Made by a program: the position numbers and the translations under genes. From Epiperipatus broadwayi (taxonomy: Eukaryota; Onychophora; Udeonychophora; Euonychophora; Peripatidae): 64,000 nt of DNA. The notes below the pieces were generated by a model. The model was not told the DNA's origin. It saw only the letters and a program-made list of their open reading frames with translations, and did not search any database. The stretch spans positions 2,788,001 to 2,852,000 of the forward strand of contig JAQFVV010012420.1 of NCBI GenBank assembly GCA_028023455.1. Reading direction: 5' to 3'. Each line of letters starts with the position of its first letter. Within the stretch, counting starts at the first letter, position 1. Of the stretch, positions 33,973-45,200 are shown piece after piece.

Positions 33973-34076
33973 TTTTTTTCTTCTCATGTATCAAAGCATC
34001 GGCCGGGAAGCGAACCCGCAAACCCGGGACAACTGCTTGTAAGGCAGCTGTGCTGACCACTCGACCACCAACGCTT
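33973..34076 (-). mobile_element. tRNA-derived SINE, family 1
   Basis: On the minus strand: GCGTTGGTGGTCGAGTGGTC (A box), CTGCCTTACAAGCAG (an anticodon-arm-like hairpin), GCGGGTTCGCTTCCCGG (B box), CCGATGCTTTGATAC, then an A-rich tail (the T run at 33973-33979 on the plus strand). Closely similar to the copy at 50.45 kb. It has no proper acceptor stem and a long extra segment, so it is not a functional tRNA gene. Confidence 0.85.
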
Positions 34077-34079
34077 GAC

Positions 34080-35475
34080 AATTTATTACTTAAGTCAATT
34101 TGTTATAATTTGATTTACAAATGTCAAATTTTCTGCATTCATAACCTTAATATCAACTAGAGATTATTTTTAATCTAGATTTAACTTTAACTTTCAGTTA
34201 AAGATTAATATATCAGGCTTTATATATATATGGAATAATTCAATTTCATCTCATCTTTTCTATGTGCAACATCTTTTAAGATATACTTTGAATATTCATT
34301 CCATCACAAATGAATAAAAACGGCTAAAAAGAACAAATGATCTCCAAAACTTACATTTTTCATCCTGAATCAGCTTTTATCAATAGACATTTTCTAAATA
34401 TAAAATCTTTAGATATAAATTCATTTTATTACTTATAAAATTAACAATATTAATTTGAATAGTTTAGATATGCATGTAACACAATCTGCATGTCACTTAA
34501 GAAAATAAAAAGCTATAATTTATAATGCAAATCAGTTTATTCAAAGTTTACAATTTGGAAAAAATATGTAATATATGATACCATGCTTTTACCGAGAATT
34601 GTTAAATGTTATAATTTATAGTGTGTATGTAAACAATAATGATATGTGTATACAGATGTAAATACATATAAAGACAGTTCATCTACAGATAGTTTGAAAG
34701 TGCAGCATCCTAAATTTTTTAACTTTAAAAAGGTATCAATTGAATTGCATAAAATTTTGTGAAGAACAATGAAATGAATAATTTTTACACATGAATCCTG
34801 CATGTAGTTTATTTATTTTCTATTTTCAGTAATCATTCTAATAATAATTTAATAAAATATAAGAAATTGTTTTATGCTTTGAAACTTGGGGGACTATGCG
34901 CTAAATAGTTCTGTATTTTATTGCTATTGATTGACTCGATACTGGATTGATTGAGTTTTTATTAGATTATAATATTTTTATAAATATAAAAAATACATTT
35001 CAAAATTGAATAAATTAATTTAGTAGTTTATTTGGAAAAAGATAATATTTTTTACTTATTAGTTATAAACTAATCTTTATTAAATTGTTAATTGCAAGGC
35101 ATTTGATTATATTTGTTAAAATATGATGTTTCAAAATAATGTCTGCTTTATAAAAACAATTCAATTATGTTAACATGTGACTCAATATTTAAGAATGTAT
35201 TAATGTTGTAAATAAAAAAAGACCTATTTGAATCAGAATTGTATACATCAGAGACAAAAGCAATTAATACATTCATATATTATAAAAATAAATCTTGATT
35301 CAGCTTTTAATCACATCAATTGATTCAGAGATAATATTCTTTCAGTATCTATATCAAAGTATTATAAATTTGTAATAAATCTTATGTGATAAATAGCAAG
35401 AAAGAAATCTATATCAACTTGAGAAGTAAAGTCCAAGGGTTTTTTCTCATGCTATTGATTTTTTCTAGTTACTCT
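34080..35475. other. AT-rich region with no recognised feature
   Basis: No frame, repeat or RNA-like box beyond background was found. Confidence 0.5.
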
Positions 35476-35583
35476 TTTTTTTTTTCATATGTCATAGCAT
35501 TGGCTGGGACGCGAACCCACAACCGTCTGCAACAAACTTCTTGCTTGCATGGTGGCTGCGATACCTCTCGGCTAACAACGCAA
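35473..35583 (-). mobile_element. tRNA-derived SINE, family 1, diverged anticodon region
   Basis: On the minus strand: TTGCGTTGTTAGCCGAGAGG (A box region), GTGGGTTCGCGTCCCAGCC (B box region), the AATGCTATGACAT tail and an A run (T run at 35477-35486 on the plus strand). The central part differs from the other copies, so there may be more than one SINE subfamily. Confidence 0.8.
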
Positions 35584-35589
35584 GAAGCA

Positions 35590-36055
35590 ATATAACAAAT
35601 TTATAAATTTCCAGCTAACTTAATGATAGGAAAAGTTCTAAAATTGAATTGCTAAAATAAAATGGGATTAAAAAAATGACAAGTAATGGCAAACTATTAG
35701 TAATAATGATCAAATGCTATTCACTGCCAAGTTATTCTATCTTCTTCAACAGAGACCTTATGTACACACATACTCAGGCATAAGTATTTGAAGATAATGT
35801 ACTGTTCACCATTGATCAGTAGACTTTACATTTTGTAAATTTTTCTAACTATAAATTCAATAAAACAAAGTTATTACACTATGAAAACTATGGATTCCTT
35901 TAATTTTTTCCTCAAAAGTTACTTTTTTTGCAATAACAAAAATATTGTCATCACAATATAAATCCAAGATAACTGTTTATAATCTGGAATTGATAGCAAA
36001 TAAATCTATTCTATATCATCAACATGGTGAACCATTCATATAAATATGAATACCT
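35590..36055. other. AT-rich stretch with no recognised feature
   Basis: Nothing supported. AACAGAGACCT at about 35751 also occurs near 16.69 kb, but the shared piece is too short to define a repeat. Confidence 0.4.
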
Positions 36056-36059
36056 GATG

Positions 36060-36150
36060 GATTGCTTACAATTGTATAGTTAATTGAGAGGTCATTATGA
36101 CATTTAAGCACCAAACTGGACAACAGTACTCTTTAACTATTGAGATGAGA
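36060..36150 (-). mobile_element. SINE family 2, decayed copy
   Basis: TAGTTAATTGAGAGGTCATT then ATGACATTTAAGCACCAAAC is the reverse complement of the conserved 3' part of the 19.3-kb SINE. A plus-oriented, even more decayed copy with GATTCCTGGATTGA and TTTGGTCACTTGAATGG lies at about 36.50-36.61 kb. Confidence 0.5.
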
Positions 36151-36679
36151 TTTTTTTATTTGACTAAAAATTATTCCAAAAATTTTTAACTTTAAATCTA
36201 ACATCACTCAATGACTGTGCTAAACCACACAGAACATAATTTGAATACATTAAATGATGCACTGAAACAACTCTTTAAAAATTTAAAACAATAATTATAA
36301 ATCTATCCATATAAGTTTCAAGCAGTTGGAAATATTAATCATCATTACCAAAAATTTTTGTAATGCTTGGTCTCCTTGATTATTTTTATCAAGTGAAAAA
36401 TATTTTAACATATAAACTCTTAGAAAAGTTATTAATTTTTCTTCATACATTAAAAGGTAGCAAAGATTCCACCATTTACTTATTAATATCATATTTTGTG
36501 AGTATAGCACAGTTTTGTAATGAGAGATACAAAAGCTAAAGATTCCTGGATTGATTTTCAGCTGAGTAAATAAAAAAAATCTTTGGTCACTTGAATGGAA
36601 TCATTGTTCTTAATATGCTATTTATAACTATTGTTCACTTTTTTTGTGTGATGTCAGAAGTAATTCTAAAATATTAGTG

Positions 36680-37045
36680 ATTTAGATATAAGTGATTGGA
36701 CATGTGAATTAAAAAAAAATTGAAAATTGTTTACTGGGAAGCAAGATATACAAACTCCCTCAGGGTGGGATATTTATACACATAATGTAATTTTCAAAGT
36801 ATGCTTTCAATATCTTGTAAGTAATAGCATAAGCATAGTAATGTATCTGCAAATTCTTTCCCTAGTATTGCAGACACATCACTATGATTATGATATCACT
36901 TACAAGATATTGAAAGCATGCTTTGCAAATTACATTAAGTATATAAAGATCCCACCCTGAGGAAGTTCATATATCTTGCTTTCCAGTAAAGAATTTTCAA
37001 GATTTTCTTAATTTGCATTTTTAAGTGCTTATATCTAAATTACAA
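36680..37045. repeat. Inverted-repeat element, arms about 150 bp
   Basis: The left side (ATTTAGATATAAGTGATTGG at about 36680, TTACTGGGAAGCAAGATATA, CCCTCAGGGTGGGAT, TTTCAATATCTTGTAAGT) and the right side (ACTTACAAGATATTGAAA, GATCCCACCCTGAGG, TATATCTTGCTTTCCAGTAA, AAGTGCTTATATCTAAAT) mirror each other. The loop is about 60 nt around 36.83-36.89 kb. Divergence between arms is moderate. It has no coding content and looks like a non-autonomous foldback or MITE. Confidence 0.85.
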
Positions 37046-37049
37046 GTAC

Positions 37050-37735
37050 AAAAGGAAAGTTAAACCCCATGTTAGAATATTAGTGATGCATTAAGTCAAT
37101 CATTCTTTTCACCAATAAAAACATTTATGCAATCCCATTATACTTTATCATTCCAATACTTATAGATATTTAGTTCATTGACAAAAATTTATCAACATTC
37201 AATAACTCTAAAATCTTTCTACTATGTGTATTCATTTTATTCTTGAAGTAATATCTCATACATTTATCAAATTCATGTTTACTTTTCATACTGTAGATGA
37301 TTAAACATTGACATATAATTGAATATATTCTAAATCTCTTTAATTCTATACTTTTATAATACCATGACTTTTCATAATATTTGTGAGTTTTTTAAAATTC
37401 TACATAAACCTGAAATACAGCTGTTATAGACTCTTCATAAGCTAACAAGATAGTTTGTGATATCAAATATGAGTTAAACAATTATCACTTTAATAACCTA
37501 TGACTCTTCCAGAATGTGTTCCAAACAAAAATTAATTTCTTCATGATATATTCATATTTTGTTCAATTGTCATGAACGATAAATTTTTAGACTAATTAGT
37601 AACTTTTGTTACTGGTTAACTACCCATTCAATCTGATTGTAGTCATTTAAATTAGGAGAGTGCGAATTCACTATATTCATCTTCTCTTCACATAAAAAAA
37701 TATATAAGAAATTAAAATAGCATAAAAACTGTTTA
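37050..37735. other. AT-rich stretch with no recognised feature
   Basis: No supported signal. Confidence 0.45.
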
Positions 37736-37739
37736 TTTG

Positions 37740-38460
37740 GATTTTTCTGAAAGTTTGTGATTATGGTATTTCAGTTTGGGCTATTTCCATAATCTAATAT
37801 TAAGAAAAATATTTAGAAAAATAGAACTTTATTTAAATTTTCCAATTACATTCAAGTATTAGTAATAGCACACAGGTTAATATATGCACAATGTTTTGAG
37901 TGGTATTATACTCCTTTCTTCTTCAGATGTTGCTGGCCCAACCAGTGACAGTACTAGCATGGGAATTGAACCAGAACTTATATTTTTGAATATTGATTTT
38001 TTAAAATAATGCTCTAATCAAATGGGCTATCCTGCCAAAGGAAATAATCAGTAAAAATTTCATATACTTATTTATGGGGTTTCTCCTGATTTCTTCACTT
38101 CTTTCCTAAGAGCAAGGTTGAGTTGTGGTTTTCATACATAATGTCAAGTCCTACTAAGTTGATTTATGTGGTTATTTGCCATTGTCATGTGAGCAAAAAG
38201 CTTTCAATTTTCTTCTTTGTACTTTTTCCTCTCTATCCAATATTTTTTTGCTCCAATTGAACATATATTCATTGGGACAAACATGATCTGCTATCTTAGA
38301 CTCATCTGTTTTCTCTCTTTTAATTATCAGTTTGTGCTCTTGCAATCACTTTTCAATAGGATAACTGATCTCACAAAAACCCATTATTTCACATTCACCT
38401 AGTAATTACAAATGCAATTTTTGCTTTTCAATATTTCAAGTTTAGGCTTTGTAGATGTTA
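37740..38460 (-). pseudogene. Penelope-like element PLE-D: 3' end and GIY-YIG remnant
   Basis: This is a decayed, opposite-strand relative of PLE-C. Its end (CTGAAAGTTTGTGATTATGG, TAGTAATAGCACAC) matches the PLE-C/45-kb terminus. A tRNA-like segment (37945-38035) follows. The nucleotide sequence from 38.05 to 38.20 kb (for example AAGAGCAAGGTTGA, TTGCCATTGTCATGTGAGC) matches in reverse the 3' end of the PLE-C endonuclease region. 38.26-38.40 kb encodes in reverse the CxNEHxF-like and KLIIKREKTD-like parts of GIY-YIG. The RT region was not found; beyond about 38.46 kb the sequence is gypsy-like. Confidence 0.75.
37945..38035 (-). mobile_element. tRNA-like segment inside PLE-D
   Basis: On the minus strand: GGCAGGATAGCCCATTTGAT then TAGAGCA (A box and D arm), CTGGTTCAATTCCCATGCTA (B box), and GTACTGTC, the same tail as in PLE-C. 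It occupies the same position downstream of the endonuclease remnant. The B box is closer to canonical (GGTTCAATTCC) than in PLE-C. Confidence 0.7.
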
Positions 38461-38599
38461 GAATTTCTCATGATCCAGAATCTGGTGTCTTCTATTGCTT
38501 TTTGATAAGTTTCTGACATCTTCTCTATTTTCAAGACTGGTCAATGCTTCTTTTTCAACTTCAGATGCTACATCTTCTGCCTGTTCTTGCTGGTAGAAA

Positions 38600-39300
38600 A
38601 TACTAAATGCTGATCTACATTGCTAGTTGGATAGATTCATCACTCAATTCCTTTGCTCAGTGATGATGATCAACTCATATTTGATGTTGTCTTTACTATT
38701 AGATAGTGCTGCCTTTACTAGTGATTTCAATAGCTGGAATCCAGATGTTCTCTGATACTGATAGCATAAAACTTTTTGTGTCGCCCTAATATAGCTTACC
38801 TTTGAAGTTTTTTATTATTATACATAGTATGTTGAGACTAGAAAGTTAAGTTCTTAATGTGTGATTCAACAGTTTTTTAGATGATGCTTGAAATAATAGA
38901 TGATTGATGGCATTGAATTGGATCAATAAATCTGCTATTTTTATACTTTTTTCTTAGCTTCTTGCACATTCTATTCAGTTTACCCATTTCTTTCTGGGTT
39001 AAATAGCACTATCAAGGTATGTTTAATAATTTTTGCACAAAATTGGTTAAATTGTTCAAACACTAAAGCTGTTCTGTTATCAGAAAAAATGGCCATAAAA
39101 AGAGCATGCATGGCAAATAATTTTTTAGTTGTATGGATGCTGATGTGTAAGAGGATAATATCTCTTTTTTCTCTAACCATATAAAAAGTATCCCTGACAA
39201 TAAGAAATTGTTTGCTTTTTAGTGGATCCTCACTGTCTACATGAAATCATTTCCTCTAGCTGCCTATGATCAGAATATTGTCTCTTGTTTTGGCATGTAT
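38600..39300 (-). pseudogene. Ty3/gypsy-like integrase remnant
   Basis: Minus-strand codons give a retroviral-type integrase core. SEDPLKSKQFLIVRDTFY (about 39.18-39.24 kb) corresponds to the 'D.AGP..GK.FLIVVD..S' start with its first catalytic Asp. The 38980-39180 frame then gives AIFSDNRTALVFEQFNQFC (usual 'vSDNGTAFTSEEFQ.FC', second Asp present) and KHTLIVLFNPERNG (usual 'H....PYHPASNG'), followed after a stop by TE, N and an 'E' region in place of the third catalytic Glu ('AER'). The probable C-terminal tail runs to about 38.5 kb. Related decayed pol sequence may extend right to about 40.7 kb, but I could not support protease, RT or RNase H motifs. No LTRs were found. Confidence 0.7.
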
Positions 39301-40840
39301 GTCTATGTTTAATTGGCATTGCTAGAATTAGTGCATCTATGATTTATTATTAAAATCTAAACAAGCCACCATACATATGATCTACTCAGCAACTTCATTC
39401 TGGCCATGCTGGAAAAAACTTGCAACAAACATGACAATTTGTTTGTGATCTATGAGCGGAACAACAATTCTAGTTGCTCAAATTACATATTTTCTAATGA
39501 TGTATAGCTCTTGCCTTCTTTCCTAAAATACTCTATATATTTGATATTATGTTGGCTAGCTATCTGGAGTATATTCATTTTATAAATTGACAACACAGGT
39601 CATTTTACATCCAGTGAGCTATCATTGTACTATTTGTTTAGGCACTATTTTTTAAATTATTCATATTGATAAATTGTTTTTCTCTCTTTTCATACTCTGT
39701 ATTATCAGATAGACAACTGAATGCATCAATATGGTAGATTTTTTAAAAATTATAGAAATAACCCAAAGTCTTGAACCAATTATAGCCTAATATGTTTCTT
39801 TTTATAGAATACAAGCAATAGCATTTCTCCCAAGAACTTAATTAATTTGTCCTGATACTCATACATTAAGAAGTTGGTTGGAAAACCACTTTTTTATTTA
39901 TATTTATATTTGCTTGAAATGACAGAACCAGTTTCAATATTCATTGTTATAGAATATGATTAATGCAAAATTGAATTTTAAATTATGATACTTTTGGTTT
40001 TTTGTAAAGTATTTTAATATTAAACCTTCTGTTAGATAGTTAATTGTTGACTCTGTCTTCCATTGCTAGAGGTTTGAAAATAGTTTCAATGTGACATTTT
40101 TGTTGGTAAAAATGATAATTATATATATTTATATAGAATTACTGGGTAGTTGTGTGAGCCTGTTGCAATGATGGAAAGTTTTGATTTTGTGTAGTGTTTT
40201 CTTAAGATCACAGTTGTTTGTTTTTTGACTTTTGCCCTTTACTTCTAAAAAAAGGTTCAAATTGTTAACAGTAACTTCTTCCAGTATGCTTGAGAGAAGG
40301 TCAAGCCCAACATAAATATTACCTTAAGGTCTACTAAAAGCTTTACCCTCAGTTTATCATCTGTGTACCACATATAAAATGATTTCTAAGCCTCTCATCT
40401 AGAAATGCCTTAAAATTTACAGGCCGCAGCTTCCTCTAAAGGTTAGCAGCATAATCACTTGCTTTTTAAAACTGAATTTGTATTTTTGCATTGTGATGAG
40501 ATGTTTTAGGTTGAACATATGTATTTAGAAGTTTTATAGTTTTCTCAAATTTCTGCTTGTGATTATAAGATATGACAAAAATCAGGCTGACACATGCTTA
40601 CTAGAGTAACCAACTTTATTTCAGGCTTTATTTCATTTGAATCAGTCTACACAGATATGTTTGCCAAATTTTTTGACATGAACCAAACTTTTTAAAAGAC
40701 TCAACTTCAGCTATGCCTTGATTGTCATTTTCTAAGAACTTTATGGGAGTATCCATTATTAATTATTTACTATACATTTATTAAATACAATTATTAATAT
40801 TTGAATACCAGTGTAATTTATATACTTAGAATTTAGATGT
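39300..40840. other. Probable decayed continuation of the gypsy-like element
   Basis: Base composition and codon-like texture on the minus strand are less AT-biased than the flanks (for example 39.36-39.48 and 40.20-40.45 kb), consistent with decayed pol or gag. No catalytic motif could be matched, so this is only a likely extent. Confidence 0.35.
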
Positions 40841-40841
40841 A

Positions 40842-41435
40842 ATTATAGGGGATTTGGACACAAACTTTCAAGCTCCCTTCAGCTATCCACTATATCTCAT
40901 TCAACCAATACACATAACCATACCCATTAGAGATGGAAAAATAATCTCCATGTAATTCATGCTAAACCAGCACTCAACAGTTACTCCAGATCATCATCTT
41001 CCACACACATATATAATCAGTGCTTGGTTTATATTAAGATAGCAAATCTTCAAACTTTAATGGTCAGAGTAACTTAAAGTCAACATGGGTATGACAATAA
41101 TATTGGCATCAACAAGGGCTTTAGGGGTCCATCATCAGATTTTCAATAGTATGGATGGCTGAAGATTTGGAGGATGGAGTAGATTGAAGCCTACCCATTA
41201 AAGGTTGAAGATTTGCTATCTTAATATAAACTGAGCACTGATTATATATGTGTGTGGAAGATGATAATCTAGACCAACTGATGAGTGCTGGTTTAGCAGA
41301 AAATACATATATTGGAGATTGTTTATCTTTTTCACATGAGTGTGGTCATATATATCTGTTATATGAGATAGAGTGGATAGCTAAAGGGAGTTTGAAAATC
41401 TGTGTTCAAATATCCTATAATTATAATTCAATACA
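40842..41435. repeat. Foldback element with unequal arms
   Basis: The antisense arm (GGGGATTTGGACACAAACTT, CCAGCACTCAACAG, CTTTAATGG to about 41064) is joined to a longer sense arm (AGAGTAACTTAAAGTCAACA onward, CTGATGAGTGCTGGTTTAGC at 41278, AAATCTGTGTTCAAATATCC at about 41396-41415). The inner parts of the left arm are deleted relative to the sense arm, so the loop is asymmetric. The sense arm is one of the best copies of the hammerhead-like hairpin. Confidence 0.85.
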
Positions 41436-41439
41436 ATTA

Positions 41440-44400
41440 TTGTTATTTCAAGTAGATGCTCTTGCATGAACACTGAATCATTGTATGATAATAGATATTA
41501 CACCATTTTATCAATAACTTAAGAGATCAATATCTTCATCTTTTAGAATCTATGAATTTTACATCCCAGGTATCTCACACATCTCACTCTCATTGTCAAA
41601 AATGTTGTGCATTATATAAATAAATATGTTATTACAATCAAAATCTTTTTATTTAATTCAATACTGTTACTACTTCTACAATATTATCACCAAGTATCTA
41701 GTCACAGACTTTGTAACATTGAGTTAAATCGTTATTACATTTGTGAATTTGTGACTCTTCTAGAATGGGTTGGAAAAAAAGAGTAATTGAGCTGTCTTTT
41801 ATTTAACTGTCATTCCTTTTCTTATTGGTGCTAATTAATACTTTTGTTATTAGTTGTCATAAATAATAAACCAATAAATTTTATTTCCTGTTTGTTCAAT
41901 CTCATTGGACGCTCAGTTACACGAATTTATTAATTAAACTTAAAAAGGTTTAGTATACATACATTAAAAGCTTTTAAAACCAATTATTAATTTATTTTTA
42001 AAAACAAATATTCTCAATTAAATAATATTTTCATTTAACTCATTATTTTTCATCTGCCAAAATATATAATATTTAATAACAATTAAATACCACTTAACCC
42101 TATACTATTTTACTTATTGTTTAATAAGTAGTGGTTTCTGTCTTAATATTCTAAATCTTTTTGACCTTTGTAATATTTTGGAATGTATGAAGGTTGTTGT
42201 TTATGCTTTTTGGTATAACTTAGTATTTTTAATAGCTTTTTGTTTAATTATTTTGTTTTACATTGATTTGCTTTTTTCTCTCTCATTGTTTTAAGAATAA
42301 TTTATCATGAGTCGAAAATTATGCATTTTTTAAATGAATATATATATATATAGGCAACTTTTTATCTCCTGGTATCAAATACAAATATTATGGTTTTTAT
42401 TTAATCAAATAATAATATGAAACATTTAAATAATCTTAAATCTGTGAGGATTTTTGTTTCAGATAATGACTTAGTGAGGATAACGTCGTCAGGGACAGCA
42501 AATGGAAAACTAGCTGAGATATAGAATCTCAGGATTGATTATTTCATAAGACCAAATATGCAAAATCATTAGAATTAAACAAAGATTATTAACAAGCCAG
42601 AGCCAGAGTAAAATTAGATATTGTAGGAGTGTATAAAACAAGAGGGAAAGGTTGCTAAGAAAAAATGAAAAACATGTAAGAATTCAGTATATTTGAGATT
42701 TAAATCGTTATAACAATGCGTGCATTGTTTTAAGTCTAAAAACAATAGAGTTTTACAAATAGCATTCCAAGAAATGATGGATTGATGATGGCAAGTTTTA
42801 AAGCATTTACCAAAGGTCTGATCATTATTCGGATATAAATATAAATTATTAATTGTGATAATGACTAAATATAAATCAGAATTAAAAAAGCAGAAAATAT
42901 ACTGAAAAAGAAATATAAAAATAGTGTATAATAATAATGGGAATTATGCAGATCTGAGAGAAGATAATAAATTTATCAAAGATTGTGATTTGAAGACATT
43001 AATGATTGATAAGTTTTATCAAGAAAATAATATGGATGGTAATGAATACATGGTTTTATAATCACCAGAGTTGGAGTTATGTAATTGAAAACTTCAGATG
43101 AAAATGCATTATTTAGAATAAGTTTGATAAAAGTATTAAAAGTGTGTAAACATCTTGGAGCTACATAGATTTAAATCATAATTTATTATATGTAGAATTG
43201 AGTTTATTTTTCAAAACAATAAAAAGAACTGACATAAAAAAGAAAAATGATAAATAAAATGAGATAATAAAGAAAACTGTTGAGAATTATTAGATATGAA
43301 AATAAAGGTATATAATACTAGTCTAATAAAATAAACTCAAATAAAAACTAATTTTTTGAAGAAAAAAATTAAAAGATGCTTAAGAAAGAAAGTGGGATAT
43401 AAAAAAAATTACACAAAAAAAGTCTTGGATTAAAGAGATGATGAATAAAACGATACAAAAAAGTAAAATAAAAAAATAAAAGCATATCCATAAAATGCCC
43501 AAGTGAACTGATATATGAAACAGATTAAGCTAAAGAAAATGGCTAAAATGAAATTTTAAGTTTGGATGGGAATAACAGTCTCATAAAAATAAAATAATGA
43601 TTGAAAGTGAAAATAGTAAATTATAAGTAAAAAAAGATAATGCAGTGAAAAAATGGTATCTTCATCATCTCCATTTTGCTTTATAGGAGCATGTTTTTGA
43701 CTACCTTAATATATGTATAGTTGTATATGTTTGTAATCAAGATAGTCATAAAATTAACCTTATATAACAATTAATGTATATTTAAGATGCTTGTGCAAGA
43801 AAATAGAAAACTTTTCTAAACAGACAGTTTGCATTTTGAAAGTTGAAAACTACTTATTAACAAAAATAACAATATAGCAATAAGCTAGCTATGATGATAT
43901 ACATAGAATCTTGATTTTATATAATCTCAGCATATCAATTATGCATCCAAGATAAAGGAATCTTCCACATATTTTGGATCGTTATTTGTTTATCTTCAAT
44001 TTCTTATTACAAATAAAGTATACAGAGAGTACAATTATCCTTCTTGTAAGACATGAAAATATTTCTAATGAACATGAGCAAACCATGATAATAGTTAATC
44101 AATTTATTTAATGTACATGTAAATTAGATTTTAACTGTAATAGATTTCTGTCATACAAAATATTAATGTAAAATTAAAATATTTATATCACACAACTTCA
44201 CACTACATATTTAATTTGTCCTTATACACAGGATAATATAACTAAAAATTCTAATAATTGTAGATTCAATCATTGATAAATCTTCTCTGGCCTTTGTATA
44301 TGATGAACTTAATGATTTTACTAAAATTCTTTGTAAATATCATTATATTGTCACAAATAAGTGAAATAAACTTTATATGTATATAAAATATATAATATAA

Positions 44401-44935
44401 TTCATCTAAATGTAAAAATTGTTGATTATAAATAAGCATTATGCAGAAATTAATAGAGCAAATTGGTGCATTTACATATGTGAGAAATTGATTAACTGAC
44501 TGTGGAAGAAAGATTAAGAATTATAACATTTATATAATTATTTAATAATAGTAAAAGACCCAGTAAAATTAGAATTTTTTTTTTTTTTTAAAGAAAAGTC
44601 TTATTTTGTATTTTGATGGAGGATCTGCTTCAAAAACATGGACAATTAGAAAAAAATAAGGAGAAAAAGAAATGGAGGTTTTGAAGGAGAACAGAAAAGT
44701 TGGAAATGTAAAATTAGCAATATAGTCATACTAAAAAGAGTAAAATTATATTTTGAAAAAAAGTATGAAGATAATAGCTTTTAATTTTTAAAACATATAA
44801 AAAAAGATAGAATAATATTGAGAAGATGATTGAATTGTTATGTTTAACAGTTAATTGATGATGATAGTACTCTTCTTTTAAATTTATTGAAGATACCCTA
44901 AGACAATCCATTTTATAATTTAGTGTTTTCCTGAA
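41440..44935. other. AT-rich region with possible, unproven RTE debris
   Basis: The plus strand from about 42.47 to 43.65 kb and around 44.6-44.9 kb is strikingly purine-rich with Lys/Glu/Asn-type codons, as in decayed RTE endonuclease-linker regions. A segment near 43.42-43.50 kb (KSWIKEMMNKTIQKSKIKK) resembles the W..E....I..K..A linker. No catalytic motif was found, so no pseudogene is called. A T run lies at about 44577-44589. Confidence 0.3.
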
Positions 44936-44937
44936 GG

Positions 44938-45200
44938 TTTGTGATGATGGTGTTCTAGTTGTACTTTTATATTGGACTATTTATATCATCTAATAATATA
45001 TGTATTGAATGTCTCGAAAAATACATTCAATTGTTAGTAATAGCACATTAAAGAGTATGTGCGTATACTAACTTGTTTGATGTGCTATTACTAACAGTTG
45101 AATGTATTTGGAATAATTAAATAAAGTTAAACTGTTCTAAAGACATTCAATACATATATTATTAGATGAGGGAAATAGTCTAATATAAAAATACAGTATA
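44938..45200. repeat. Head-to-head pair of PLE-C-type termini (inverted repeat)
   Basis: The left part (TTTTATATTGGACTATTTAT, CATCTAATAATATATGTATT, TTGTTAGTAATAGCACA) and right part (TGTGCTATTACTAACAGTTG, ATACATATATTATTAGATGA, AGTCTAATATAAAAATAC) are reverse complements. The centre is near 45.06 kb, where GTGCGTATACTAAC resembles a 42-bp-repeat unit. Each half matches the right terminus of PLE-C. No PLE coding sequence remains. Confidence 0.8.

Noticed and set aside
42470-43650. Purine-rich plus strand that could be a decayed RTE endonuclease/linker
   Set aside because: Only one weak linker-like block; no endonuclease or RT motif could be matched, so no pseudogene is called.
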